Below, piece after piece: positions 54,139-61,731 of a stretch of DNA of 64,000 nucleotides (positions within the stretch are counted from its first letter, which is position 1; every line of letters starts with the position of its first letter). The notes beneath the pieces are model-generated. The model saw only the letters and a list, made by a program, of their open reading frames with translations, was not told the origin of the DNA and made no database searches. This DNA comes from Pedobacter cryoconitis (GTDB lineage: Bacteria > Bacteroidota > Bacteroidia > Sphingobacteriales > Sphingobacteriaceae). The DNA lies in contig JAAAFW010000006.1 in the NCBI GenBank assembly GCA_019352875.1, forward strand, positions 898,284 to 962,283. The letters run 5' to 3'. The position numbers and the translations under genes were made by a program.

Positions 54139-55032
54139 ATGTCAGTTAACAGCAAAACACAGAATCCGCATGACAAATATCCGGTTCCTCCGTTTCCAAA
54201 ACAGAAACAGGAAGTGCCAGGAACAGAAGATCAGATGCAACCAAGAGCAGATCATGGAGAAGAATCCTATAAAGGATCTGGTAAACTGGAAGGTAAGAAG
54301 GCAATTATTACAGGAGGTGATTCCGGAATCGGTAAAGCAGTAGCCATTGCTTTTGCAAGGGAAGGTGCAGACGTACTTATAAGTTATCTGGATACCACAG
54401 AAGATAAAGATGCGAAGGAGACGGCTGAATTAGTTAAAGCGTGTGGCAGGAAGGCTATTCTTGTTAAGGGGGATATCAGGTCTGAATCGCATTGTAAGGC
54501 TATTGTTGATAAAGCCGTTCAGGAATTTGGCCAGATTGATATCTTAGTAAATAATGCCGCTTTTCAGATGTCCAGAAAGTCTTTACAGGAAATACCAACA
54601 TCTGAATGGCAGCAGTCATTCGATACAAATATTACGGCTATGTTTTTTTTATCCAAGGCAGCTGAGCCGCATATGAAACCTGGCAGCAGCATTATTAATA
54701 CTACTTCTGTGAACGCCTATTCCCCGAGTGAAGTGCTTTTACCCTATGCGGCGACTAAGGCGGCAATTCAGAATTTTACGGCTAATTTAAGCCAGATCTT
54801 ATTGGAACAAAAGAAAGGGATTCGTGTAAATGCCGTTGCTCCAGGGCCGGTGTGGACACCTTTGATTCCTTCTACCATGCCAGATGCAGAAAATTTCGGG
54901 AAAGATACGCCGATGGGCCGTCCGGGGCAACCTGTGGAAATCGCAGCAGCCTATGTGTTTTTGGCCTCTGACCAGGCCAGTTATGTTGCCGGTGCAACTA
55001 TTCCTGTAACTGGTGGAAGGATAACAATTTGA
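54139..55032 (+). CDS. SDR-family oxidoreductase (general stress protein 39-like)
   Basis: The 297-residue protein has a distinctive N-terminal extension (QNPHDKYPVPPFPKQKQEVPG, then MQPRADHGEESYKGSGKLEGKKA), shared with YdaD/YhdF/GSP39-type enzymes, then a classical SDR: TGGDSGIGKA cofactor loop, NNAAFQM, Ser in NTTSVNAY, catalytic YAATK and the PGPVWTPL segment. NAD(P)-dependent; substrate unknown, often a stress-induced aldehyde or alcohol dehydrogenase. AAGGAG precedes the ATG. It probably shares a transcript with DUF4142. Confidence 0.92.
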   Translation: MSVNSKTQNPHDKYPVPPFPKQKQEVPGTEDQMQPRADHGEESYKGSGKLEGKKAIITGGDSGIGKAVAIAFAREGADVLISYLDTTEDKDAKETAELVKACGRKAILVKGDIRSESHCKAIVDKAVQEFGQIDILVNNAAFQMSRKSLQEIPTSEWQQSFDTNITAMFFLSKAAEPHMKPGSSIINTTSVNAYSPSEVLLPYAATKAAIQNFTANLSQILLEQKKGIRVNAVAPGPVWTPLIPSTMPDAENFGKDTPMGRPGQPVEIAAAYVFLASDQASYVAGATIPVTGGRITI

Positions 55033-55088
55033 TGACTATATAATATCCGTTAAAATCATTAATTTACCGGGAGATTTTAATAGATATT

Positions 55089-55709
55089 ATGGAACATACA
55101 GATATAAAAATACTTTTTTTCGATATCGGGGGAGTCCTTCTTACTAATGGCTGGGGACATGAATCGAGGAAACTCGCCGCTAAACAGTTCGATCTTGACT
55201 ACGATGAGGTAAATACACTCCACAATTATATTTTTAATGTTTATGAGATCGGGAAAATCAGTCTTGATGAATACCTGGACACTGTGATCTTTAATGCACC
55301 AAGAGAGTTTACCAGGGAAGATTTCAGGGAATTTATGTTTTCACAGTCAAAAGAACTTCCAGGTCTGCTGGCATGGCTAAAAGCCTGGAAGAAAAACTGT
55401 GATTTCCGTATTATCTCCATTAATAATGAGGGAAAAGAGCTAAACAGTTATCGTGTTAAAAAATTTAAACTCCATGAATGCTTTGATGCATTCGTGTCGT
55501 CCTGCGATGTAGGCATTCGCAAACCGGATCCTAATATTTTTAGATTAGCTCTCGGTATAGCACAGGCAAGACCAGAGCAGTGTTATTATTTCGACGATCG
55601 TATTTTTCAGGTAGGGACGGCTGCCCAGATGGGTATTCATGCTTTCCATCACACTAGCTTTGAACAAACAAAAGCGATTCTCGAAGAAATTGGGGGTAAG
55701 GCCAAATAG
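55089..55709 (+). CDS. HAD-superfamily hydrolase
   Basis: The 206-residue protein has HAD motif I FFDIGGVLL (nucleophile Asp12), motif II Ser in IISINNEG, the motif III Lys in GIRKPDPNIF and motif IV YYFDDR, with a small helical cap typical of the subgroup IA. The Asp usually at the third place of motif I is Gly, as in epoxide-hydrolase-N-like members, so it may be a phosphatase with altered acid/base or a different hydrolase. GGGAGA precedes the ATG. The substrate is unknown. Confidence 0.88.
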   Translation: MEHTDIKILFFDIGGVLLTNGWGHESRKLAAKQFDLDYDEVNTLHNYIFNVYEIGKISLDEYLDTVIFNAPREFTREDFREFMFSQSKELPGLLAWLKAWKKNCDFRIISINNEGKELNSYRVKKFKLHECFDAFVSSCDVGIRKPDPNIFRLALGIAQARPEQCYYFDDRIFQVGTAAQMGIHAFHHTSFEQTKAILEEIGGKAK

Positions 55710-55714
55710 TTTTC

Positions 55715-55761
55715 AAAAGCCTGGTCTAAGCTGTTTTTACAAGACCTTTGACCAGGCTTTT
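55715..55761 (+). terminator. Hairpin at the convergent HAD / 55726 gene junction
   Basis: AAAAGCCTGGTC (55715-55726) pairs perfectly with GACCAGGCTTTT (55750-55761) across a 23-nt loop. The right arm lies in the last codons of the minus-strand gene. Confidence 0.5.
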
Positions 55762-56328
55762 CCATTGTGGATAGGACAATCCTAATTTTGCTGTCCAGCC
55801 AACCAAAGTATTCCGTATGTTATCCAGCGTATTTTCTGTGTGTACATTTGGAACTTCATTTCTTCCATGTTCTTCGGCAGATACAACCTTCCCCCGAAGT
55901 CTTACCTGAAAGGTGGAGCTGGCAGACGGTTCGAAGAAATGTGCTGTCTGATGATCCGTGGAATTAACCGGATTTGCACATGGTCTCGCCCTTAAACTTA
56001 ATATTTTCTGGTCTTCGGATATTTCTTCGGCAATTTCCTCGATAACAACCCAGTCGTAACCTTCACCAGCAGAGGTTCCAGGGCCGGGAATATTTATTTT
56101 GATATAGTCACCGATCTGCGCAGGTCTAGATAGTGTTCTGCCCGAAAGATCTGTCAATGTAAAAGTTGACAGCGGGACTTCACAGATTTCCCACCATTGT
56201 GATACCATTAGAAGCCTTTGTTTCGCAATTTCATAAAAATCTGCGGCTTGTGTATCGTCCGGGAACCGGGCCAGGGCAGTAGTGTCCAGTTTTCCTCCTG
56301 TATATTGCTGGGGTATTTGATCTTTCAT
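55726..56328 (-). CDS. Hypothetical cytoplasmic protein
   Basis: This 200-residue protein has no signal peptide. The sequence divides into a helical start (FPDDTQAADFYEIAKQRLLMVSQWWEICEVP), a beta-rich middle (GDYIKINIPGPGTSAGEGYDWVVIEEIAEE; ILSLRARPCANPVNSTDHQTAHFF; STFQVRLRGKVVSAEEHGRNEVPN) and a helical end (NIRNTLVGWTAKLGLSYPQWKSLVKGLV). I do not recognise a named family. It converges on the HAD gene and lies beside a 40-residue membrane protein gene. Confidence 0.75.
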   Translation of the reverse strand: MKDQIPQQYTGGKLDTTALARFPDDTQAADFYEIAKQRLLMVSQWWEICEVPLSTFTLTDLSGRTLSRPAQIGDYIKINIPGPGTSAGEGYDWVVIEEIAEEISEDQKILSLRARPCANPVNSTDHQTAHFFEPSASSTFQVRLRGKVVSAEEHGRNEVPNVHTENTLDNIRNTLVGWTAKLGLSYPQWKSLVKGLVKTA

Positions 56329-56369
56329 GGCGTTTTCTTTCTGAAACGCCGTAATCGGTAAATTGTTTA

Positions 56370-56492
56370 TTATTTAACTATCCAATATCCGAAGGCAAGC
56401 CATAATAAACCCTTGACAAGAAAGAACATGAACCCCCAAAATCCCACTTTGCGGAACCATTTTACAATAAGTGCTTTTTTCTCCTGATTCAT
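56370..56492 (-). CDS. 40-residue membrane microprotein
   Basis: Translation reads MNQEKKALIVKWFRKVGFWG then FMFFLVKGLLWLAFGYWIVK. A basic N terminus is followed by one hydrophobic span with a conserved-looking VGFWGFMFFLVKGLLWL block, a pattern I associate with short unannotated membrane proteins in related genomes. GGAG does not lie at a good distance, so translation signals are not strong. Coding is inferred from composition and amphipathic layout; function unknown. Confidence 0.55.
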   Translation of the reverse strand: MNQEKKALIVKWFRKVGFWGFMFFLVKGLLWLAFGYWIVK

Positions 56493-56617
56493 TGCTTAAA
56501 CATAATGATTCTAATTTATTTTCATAGCAGGATTATTTTATTTTACGATCGGATGGTTCTCGCTTCCCGGAACCTTTCTAAATTGCAATCATTTTCCCCT
56601 GATCTATTCTTTTAAAT

Positions 56618-56625
56618 TATGTTTG
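56618..56625 (+). promoter_or_regulatory. -7 element (TATGTTTG) before the CDGSH gene
   Basis: A perfect TAnnTTTG 17 bases ahead of the ATG. The -33 region holds only ATTTTC. The leader would be very short. Confidence 0.45.
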
Positions 56626-56641
56626 CGGCAAATAATAAAAT

Positions 56642-56866
56642 ATGTCGAAGACTAAACTTACTGTCAATAATAACGGATCTGTTAAGATCGAAGGTGATTT
56701 TGAAATTGTAGATAGAAACGGAAATGTTTATGGATTACAAGGTAGAAATGTATTGTCTATATGCCGTTGCGGATTATCTAAAAATAAGCCGTTTTGTGAC
56801 GGCGCTCACAATGGTAATTTCGATCATGAGGCCATCGCTTTTGATCTTCCACCAAAAAAAGTATAA
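56642..56866 (+). CDS. CDGSH-type iron-sulfur protein
   Basis: The 74-residue protein has a CDGSH motif (CRCGLSKNKPFCDGAHNGNF), with the three Cys and one His that bind a [2Fe-2S] cluster. The N-terminal strands (KIEGDFEIVDRNGNVYGL) resemble those of other small bacterial mitoNEET-like proteins. It is monocistronic. The family takes part in redox or iron-sulfur transfer; the partner is unknown. Confidence 0.93.
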   Translation: MSKTKLTVNNNGSVKIEGDFEIVDRNGNVYGLQGRNVLSICRCGLSKNKPFCDGAHNGNFDHEAIAFDLPPKKV

Positions 56867-56965
56867 TCTTTTGCGCTTAGCCGCCTGAATATTATTCCTT
56901 TAAACATTTTTTCTGCCGGTCTGTTTCGCTTACCTGTTTATGTTAAATTCTAAAACCGGAAAGCC

Positions 56966-57121
56966 ATGAAAAAACACGAAGAAAAACCTAAGCCGAAAGA
57001 AAAGTCCGAGATTCCGGAAACCAAGACTGCAGAACCTATTTCCGAAAAGGATGAGGTCAAAAAAGCAGAGGATGAACTTCGGATAAGAATGGACAAAAAA
57101 TACAAACCTTCTGATCAGTAA
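56966..57121 (+). CDS. 51-residue highly charged small protein
   Basis: The frame MKKHEEKPKPKEKSEIPETK continues with TAEPISEKDEVKKAEDELRI and RMDKKYKPSDQ. Over half the residues are Lys, Glu, Asp or Arg; the N-terminal half is Pro/Lys/Glu-rich and probably disordered, the second half may be a helix. A strong terminator follows five bases after the stop, supporting a real gene. No family recognised. Confidence 0.6.
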   Translation: MKKHEEKPKPKEKSEIPETKTAEPISEKDEVKKAEDELRIRMDKKYKPSDQ

Positions 57122-57124
57122 AAG

Positions 57125-57161
57125 AAAGCCCCCAAAAGTATCATGCTTTCTGGGGGCTTTT
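57125..57161 (+). terminator. Terminator after the 51-residue gene
   Basis: AAAGCCCCC / GGGGGCTTT with AAAG/CTTT inside forms the stem, followed by T4. Confidence 0.8.
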
Positions 57162-57255
57162 AAATTTCAATACTTTTTCTCATCACCTGGTGGCGAGTAT
57201 GTTCAGTATAAGACAGTGTAATTAAACAGTGAAATTATACCTATAACCTGCTGTT

Positions 57256-57388
57256 GTTCTTCGGGGTTGCGATACCCCTGGGATACCCTTGCGATACCCT
57301 CTCTATACCGGTTGGGATACCCTTTGGGTAAATGAAGGGTATCCCAAGGGTATCGCAACGGTATCGCAACCTAAAGGAAAAGAAGAAC
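57256..57388. repeat. Palindromic array of GATACCC-type short repeats
   Basis: Within 133 bases, the units TTGCGATACCC and TTGGGATACCC occur about four times on plus (57268-57332) and about three times inverted (GGGTATCCC, GGGTATCGC, GGTATCGC; 57337-57370) around a short centre near 57335. The outer ends GTTCTTC (57256) and GAAGAAC (57388) also pair. The two arms can fold into a long branched hairpin. It resembles a REP/BIME-like element; copies elsewhere cannot be checked here. Confidence 0.75.
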
Positions 57389-57507
57389 GAAATCAGTGAG
57401 AAACAGATATTAATGCAGGAAGATACACGGCCGGGTTCTCAATGGCATTCAATCAGATCAAATGTTCAGATGATAAATAATTCTTTTGAATTGTTTTATG
57501 TTTAGCC

Positions 57508-58311
57508 TTATATTTTAGATGTGGTTAAACCAAATTTTTGTTTAAAAGAGAAGTAAAAATGCGATAAATTTTCAAACCCCAAATCTAAATAGATGTCGGC
57601 AGGTTTCTGTTGCTTATACTTAATTAAATAATGAGCTTCATCAAGACGTTTTTCCCGCAACCAGTACTTGGGCGTTGCGCCAAAGACTTTAGTGAAGTCT
57701 CGCTTAAATCCCGAAAGACTGCGTCCTGTTAATTTAGCAAATGATTCTACGGAGATGTTGAACATATAGTTTTGATTCATAAATTCCTCCAAATCCATTT
57801 TATATGGTTCAGAAAAATCGAAGAGTATATGTTTGAAATCAGGGTTACTTTGTAAAAGCAATTCTATAGCCTCTCTGATTTTTAAATCTGCAAGCCGCGG
57901 CGTTGCCTCTTTTTTCTTATTGATGTACGGAGCCAGCGAAATAAAATAATTTTGCAGGAAATCATCAGGTTCAAAAAATAGTTTCTCTTTACCCTGGTAA
58001 CGATTTTCTACGGCAATTTTATTTTCTAGTGCATACTGTTGCAAGGTTTCCTTGTCAAGCGTAATGGAAAGGAACTGATATTTTCCAGATTTAGAAGGGT
58101 ACTTAACGGTTCGGATTAATTGGTTTTTTCTAACCAGGATGATTGTGTTTTCAGGAATAATGGTATTTCCAGCTGAGTGGAAAGCGTGGGTTTCGCCTGA
58201 CAGCTGGAACCCTAAAAAATGCTCGGGGATAAACTCTTCATATCCTCTATGCTTTTCGAAAGCACATGAATACACCAGTCTGTCAAAAATTATTTCACGT
58301 TGTCCTTCCAT
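57508..58311 (-). CDS. AraC-family transcriptional regulator
   Basis: The 267-residue protein has a cupin-like N-terminal domain (about 1-150) and a C-terminal double HTH (residues about 165-265: YMFNISVESFAKLTGRSLSGFKRDFTKVFGATPKYWLREKRLDEAHYLIKYKQQKPADIYLDLGFENLSHFYFSFKQKFGLTTSKI). It follows the HbpS-like gene by 19 bases on the same strand, suggesting cotranscription and possible regulation of that gene and the SDR gene. The effector is unknown. Confidence 0.9.
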   Translation of the reverse strand: MEGQREIIFDRLVYSCAFEKHRGYEEFIPEHFLGFQLSGETHAFHSAGNTIIPENTIILVRKNQLIRTVKYPSKSGKYQFLSITLDKETLQQYALENKIAVENRYQGKEKLFFEPDDFLQNYFISLAPYINKKKEATPRLADLKIREAIELLLQSNPDFKHILFDFSEPYKMDLEEFMNQNYMFNISVESFAKLTGRSLSGFKRDFTKVFGATPKYWLREKRLDEAHYLIKYKQQKPADIYLDLGFENLSHFYFSFKQKFGLTTSKI

Positions 58312-58330
58312 ACTATAAATATCTTAAATT

Positions 58331-58732
58331 TCAAGAGAATACAACAATTGCTGCATTTGCTATTTCCTTATCTTGTTCTGGTGTTCCTCCCGAAGAAGCA
58401 ATAGCTCCGATGATATTACCTCCCTGATTTTTGATAACAACGCCGCCTGCAACCGTTAGTAATCCATCGTTTGAATTCAGCATTCCATAGCCCTGCAAAT
58501 CTGCACCGGAAATTATGGATCCCATCACTTCACTATCCACGCCGAACATTACGGCAGTTCTTGCTTTTTTTATCGCAAAGTCTATGACGCCATAAACGCT
58601 GTCTAATCTCGCAAAAGCAATCAGGTGTCCGCCGGAATCAACAACGGCAATACTTACAGGGATGTTTAATGCTTTAGCTTTTTCTATTGCAATGTTTAAT
58701 GCTTTGGCTGCGTCGTTATAGGTTATGTTCAT
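58331..58732 (-). CDS. GlcG/HbpS-family protein
   Basis: The 133-residue protein matches the HbpS/GlcG fold: ITYNDAAKALNIAIEKAKALNIPVSIAVVDSGGHLIAFARLD, FAIKKARTA, GGVVIKNQGGNIIGAIASSGGTPEQDKEIANAAI. Members bind heme (Streptomyces HbpS) or serve with glycolate or flavin-linked oxidases. No signal peptide is seen, so it is cytoplasmic. Ligand unknown. Confidence 0.88.
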   Translation of the reverse strand: MNITYNDAAKALNIAIEKAKALNIPVSIAVVDSGGHLIAFARLDSVYGVIDFAIKKARTAVMFGVDSEVMGSIISGADLQGYGMLNSNDGLLTVAGGVVIKNQGGNIIGAIASSGGTPEQDKEIANAAIVVFS

Positions 58733-58756
58733 TTTGTTTCCATCTTAATGTATGGT

Positions 58757-58786
58757 AAAAAAGCACAGTTGAAAACCTGTGCTTTT
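58757..58786 (-). terminator. Terminator after the SDR gene
   Basis: AAAAGCACAG / CTGTGCTTTT with an 8-nt loop; the minus strand ends in a T6 run. It separates the SDR gene from the HbpS/AraC pair. Confidence 0.8.
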
Positions 58787-58796
58787 ATAATTTATT

Positions 58797-59588
58797 TTAG
58801 CTTTTTGCCGTCCAGGCTTCCACCTGCAGTTGTTTTACAAATTCTTCAGTTTCTTTCGGATGTACGTTCCTAAAATTTGAACTATCGTCTAAAGCCACGT
58901 CTACAATACAATCTGCCATGGATTGCGGATCTAACTGGTTTGCTAATGCTTCTGCTGTACCGTCAAAAGCGGAAAGTGGTGTAAAATTGGTCTCAGGATT
59001 GTACCAGCGGGAGATTGTATCAACACCGCGATCGTTAAAGCCAGTACCAAAAACTCCGGGATTACAAGTTGCAATTTTAATGTTGAAGGGAGCCAGTTCT
59101 GTTTTCAGACCTTCAGCTATTGATTCCATTGCATGCTTTGAAGCACAATAAGCAGCAACATATGGTACTGTCCATAAACCACCCATCGAAGTCGTGAATA
59201 CAATTTTACCTGCTTTCTTTTGAGCTATAAACTTTTTGATGAAACCTTGCGCCAGTTCCAGTCCTCCGAATACATTTACATCAAACATCGAACGAATCAA
59301 ATCCAGGGGCTGTTCGGCAATTGGTCCGCCTTCCATAATTCCTGCATTACTGATTAAAATATCGATGTCGTATTTTTGGAGGATATAGGCGATATCGCGA
59401 GAGTCCGTAACATCCAGTTTGTCAACAGTAAGTTCCAAGCCCAGGTCTATAGCCTCTCTTATTAAATCGCTCATCTGCGGATAGATCTGTGCAGTAGCAA
59501 TTACCTTGTGTCCAGTTTTCGCCAGTTTAAACGCAGCGATTTTTCCAAAACCACTTGCGGCTCCTGTAATTAAGATTGTTTTGCTCAT
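58797..59588 (-). CDS. SDR-family NAD(P)-dependent oxidoreductase
   Basis: The 263-residue classical SDR has TGAASGFGKIAAFKLA as the cofactor loop, DILISNAGIMEGG, active-site Ser in TTSMGGLW and YCASK (Tyr/Lys). The absence of Arg after the first strand (IATAQIYPQ) gives no sure cofactor preference. It is upstream of the HbpS-AraC pair but ends at its own terminator. The substrate is unknown. Confidence 0.9.
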   Translation of the reverse strand: MSKTILITGAASGFGKIAAFKLAKTGHKVIATAQIYPQMSDLIREAIDLGLELTVDKLDVTDSRDIAYILQKYDIDILISNAGIMEGGPIAEQPLDLIRSMFDVNVFGGLELAQGFIKKFIAQKKAGKIVFTTSMGGLWTVPYVAAYCASKHAMESIAEGLKTELAPFNIKIATCNPGVFGTGFNDRGVDTISRWYNPETNFTPLSAFDGTAEALANQLDPQSMADCIVDVALDDSSNFRNVHPKETEEFVKQLQVEAWTAKS

Positions 59589-59697
59589 TTTTTTGTCGTT
59601 TAAATGTTATAGAACAAATTTGGTCTAATTGAGTATATATTTTGTTGCTATGAAGTCCAATTATTTATTGCCATGAGGTTCGCCTGCCATTTCAATA

Positions 59698-59733
59698 AAA
59701 AATCCCTACCTGAATGAACAGATAGGGATTTTT
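59698..59733 (-). terminator. Terminator after the DUF1080 gene
   Basis: AAAAATCCCTACCTG / CAGATAGGGATTTTT (one C-A mismatch) forms a 15-bp hairpin; the A-run provides T's on the minus strand. Confidence 0.82.
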
Positions 59734-59777
59734 GTTGAGGCTATATTAGCCTGTTTAGCGTGAAATATTTAGAATTT

Positions 59778-60554
59778 CTAAAGTTCTCTTACCCAGATAT
59801 TACGGAAGCTTAACGGTTCGCTTTTATCTCCGTGAGATTGTAATTTGATTGGTGAATTTCCATGAGCCTTACGGTAAGCAGCTTCGCCTACATATTGTGT
59901 AGGACCTTTCAGTATAAAATTATTCTGTACCAGTACGCCATTCAGGAATACGGTAACAGCAGCAGGGCTTTTTAGCGTACTGTCAGCATTGAATACCGGG
60001 GCGGTCCAGACGATATCATAAACCTGCCATTCACCTGGTTTACGGGACGGATTAACTAATGGCGTAGTTTGCTTATAAATACTGCCAGCCATACCATTAG
60101 TATAAGTAGGGTTATTATTATTATCCAGAACCTGAAGTTCATAGCCCAGGTCTCCTTTGCCTATAGAAGCGAGAAACACACCACTGTTTCCTCTGCCTTG
60201 TCCCTCACCGGTAATGTTCGCTGGTACTTTCCACTCCAGGTGTAACTGGTAATTTCCGAATGCTTTTTTTGTTTCAATGTTACCTGCTTTCTTGTCTACA
60301 GTTAAAAGACCGTCGGCTACAGTCCACTTCGCTGGTTTATTTCTGTCTTCAGTAGTCACCCATTCGTTCAGGTTTTTACCGTCGAATAAAATGATCGCGT
60401 CAGAAGGGGCGTCAGAAGTTGTTTTCCCCGGCTTGACTTCTTTAGGTACCGGTGTATAAAACTCAGTGTCTTCATGTTTTGCCTGTGCAAAAACAGACGC
60501 AGTACTGATTCCTGCAAGAAGAACAGTTGTTAGAATGGTGCTGTTTAATTTCAT
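59778..60554 (-). CDS. DUF1080 (3-keto-disaccharide hydrolase family) secreted protein
   Basis: The 258-residue protein has a signal peptide (MKLNSTILTTVLLAGISTASVFAQ) and the DUF1080 concanavalin-like fold: AIILFDGKNLNEWVTTEDRNKPAKWTVADGLLTV, FGNYQLHLEWKVP, GRGNSGVFLA, YELQVLDNNNNPTY, KPGEWQVYDIVWTAP, PIKLQSHGDKSEPLSFRNIWVREL. Relatives include 3-keto-glycoside hydrolases of Bacteroidota. The ATG at 60554 is used because the signal peptide starts there. It lies downstream of, and on the same strand as, the membrane AraC gene. Confidence 0.9.
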   Translation of the reverse strand: MKLNSTILTTVLLAGISTASVFAQAKHEDTEFYTPVPKEVKPGKTTSDAPSDAIILFDGKNLNEWVTTEDRNKPAKWTVADGLLTVDKKAGNIETKKAFGNYQLHLEWKVPANITGEGQGRGNSGVFLASIGKGDLGYELQVLDNNNNPTYTNGMAGSIYKQTTPLVNPSRKPGEWQVYDIVWTAPVFNADSTLKSPAAVTVFLNGVLVQNNFILKGPTQYVGEAAYRKAHGNSPIKLQSHGDKSEPLSFRNIWVREL

Positions 60555-60683
60555 TGGATGTTTATTTTTGGTCAAAATTTATTTGCTGTTTTTATCTTAC
60601 CAGATCTTCTGGTTAAAAAGCCGCGTACAAGGTAAAGAACATTTTCAGGTGATGCAATTTGTTTTATGTGATCTTTTCTTATT

Positions 60684-61253
60684 TCAGGCATGGTCAACCG
60701 TCTTTTTTCGGAATTCGGAGGGCGTAGTTGAGTACCTGGCTTTAAATACAGTAGAAAAGTAAGCGGGAGAGGAGAATCCAACCTGGAAGGTTATCTCCGT
60801 TATACTTGCCTGTGAATCTGTAAGTAATGCAGCAGCCTTATTTAAGCGCTCCCTTAAAATATAGTCGTTTACTGTACAGTCAATCAGCCCCTTGGTTTTT
60901 CTGTAAAGTTGTATCCTTGAAATACTCATTTGTTGTGCTATAAAATCTATATTCAGCTGATCGTTACCGAGATGTGTATTAATTACCAGGTTGAAGTCTG
61001 ACAAAAATTGTTCAGACTGAGGATTAGTGGCTGGCTTCCTTTTCTGATCAGATCGTTTATTTTTAATTAAAGATGCAAGCGCTGGTTTAGATTCTCTGTT
61101 TACACGTCTGGAAACAGTATATACAGGTAGATTATTGATATTATATAATTCTGACTGAAGTTTTATTCTTCGTCTGTTCAATAAGATACATATGAAAATC
61201 AGGATTATAATGATTATACCCATTACGATTTCATGCCAATAAATATCTTCCAT
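60684..61253 (-). CDS. Membrane-anchored AraC-type HTH protein
   Basis: The 189-residue protein has one N-terminal membrane span (about 8-25: EIVMGIIIIILIFICILL), a basic linker and a C-terminal AraC HTH (about 88-186: LSDFNLVINTHLGNDQLNIDFIAQQMSISRIQLYRKTKGLIDCTVNDYILRERLNKAAALL, ITEITFQVGFSSPAYFSTVFKARYSTTPSEFRKK). The HTH resembles the output domain of hybrid two-component regulators, but no receiver, kinase or sensor is present. Nothing upstream restores a longer frame. It is divergent from the SusC gene at 61732 and may control it from the membrane. Confidence 0.82.
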   Translation of the reverse strand: MEDIYWHEIVMGIIIIILIFICILLNRRRIKLQSELYNINNLPVYTVSRRVNRESKPALASLIKNKRSDQKRKPATNPQSEQFLSDFNLVINTHLGNDQLNIDFIAQQMSISRIQLYRKTKGLIDCTVNDYILRERLNKAAALLTDSQASITEITFQVGFSSPAYFSTVFKARYSTTPSEFRKKTVDHA

Positions 61254-61731
61254 AATTTGCGCTTTGATCTTTTTTGTTATGTACCTGCTTTATGCAAGTT
61301 AAGAGAAAAATTAATTATCTGGTAGTACCGGGATCGTTGCCGGGATCGTTACCGGATTTCCTCCGGTATAAATTCGGAAATTGGATAGAAACATCTGTTA
61401 GTTAATATTATACTCTGTATTCGGCTGTCAGTTATGATATAATTCTGTAAGTCAAAATACGTAAAATAATGCTTTATACTGCGGGTATAGCCCGTATTTG
61501 TTTAATAAACAGTGTTTTGAAAATAGATTGTTACGGTAGTTAATTTATTATGGAAATGATACAATTTCGATAGGTACTAATTGGAATTTGCTATATATTG
61601 GCAAAGCTAACCAATATAAAATGTATGAGAAGTTCCCCCCCAAATCCAGATCTCCGGATCTGTGTTCCATTTTGTCGCATGACAATTTCTAAGCTTTACT
61701 GCACATTAAATTCACCTAACCAAATTAAATT
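61254..61731. other. Divergent intergenic region before the SusC gene
   Basis: These 478 bases separate the membrane AraC gene (minus) and the SusC gene (plus). Two 12-bp tandem copies of CCGGGATCGTT(G/A) lie at 61328-61351. No full TTTG / TAnnTTTG promoter and no coding frame are recognised. Confidence 0.45.

Noticed and set aside
57256..57388. CRISPR array
   Set aside because: Units are about 11 bp, unequally spaced and inverted around a centre, with no spacers of constant length and no cas gene nearby.
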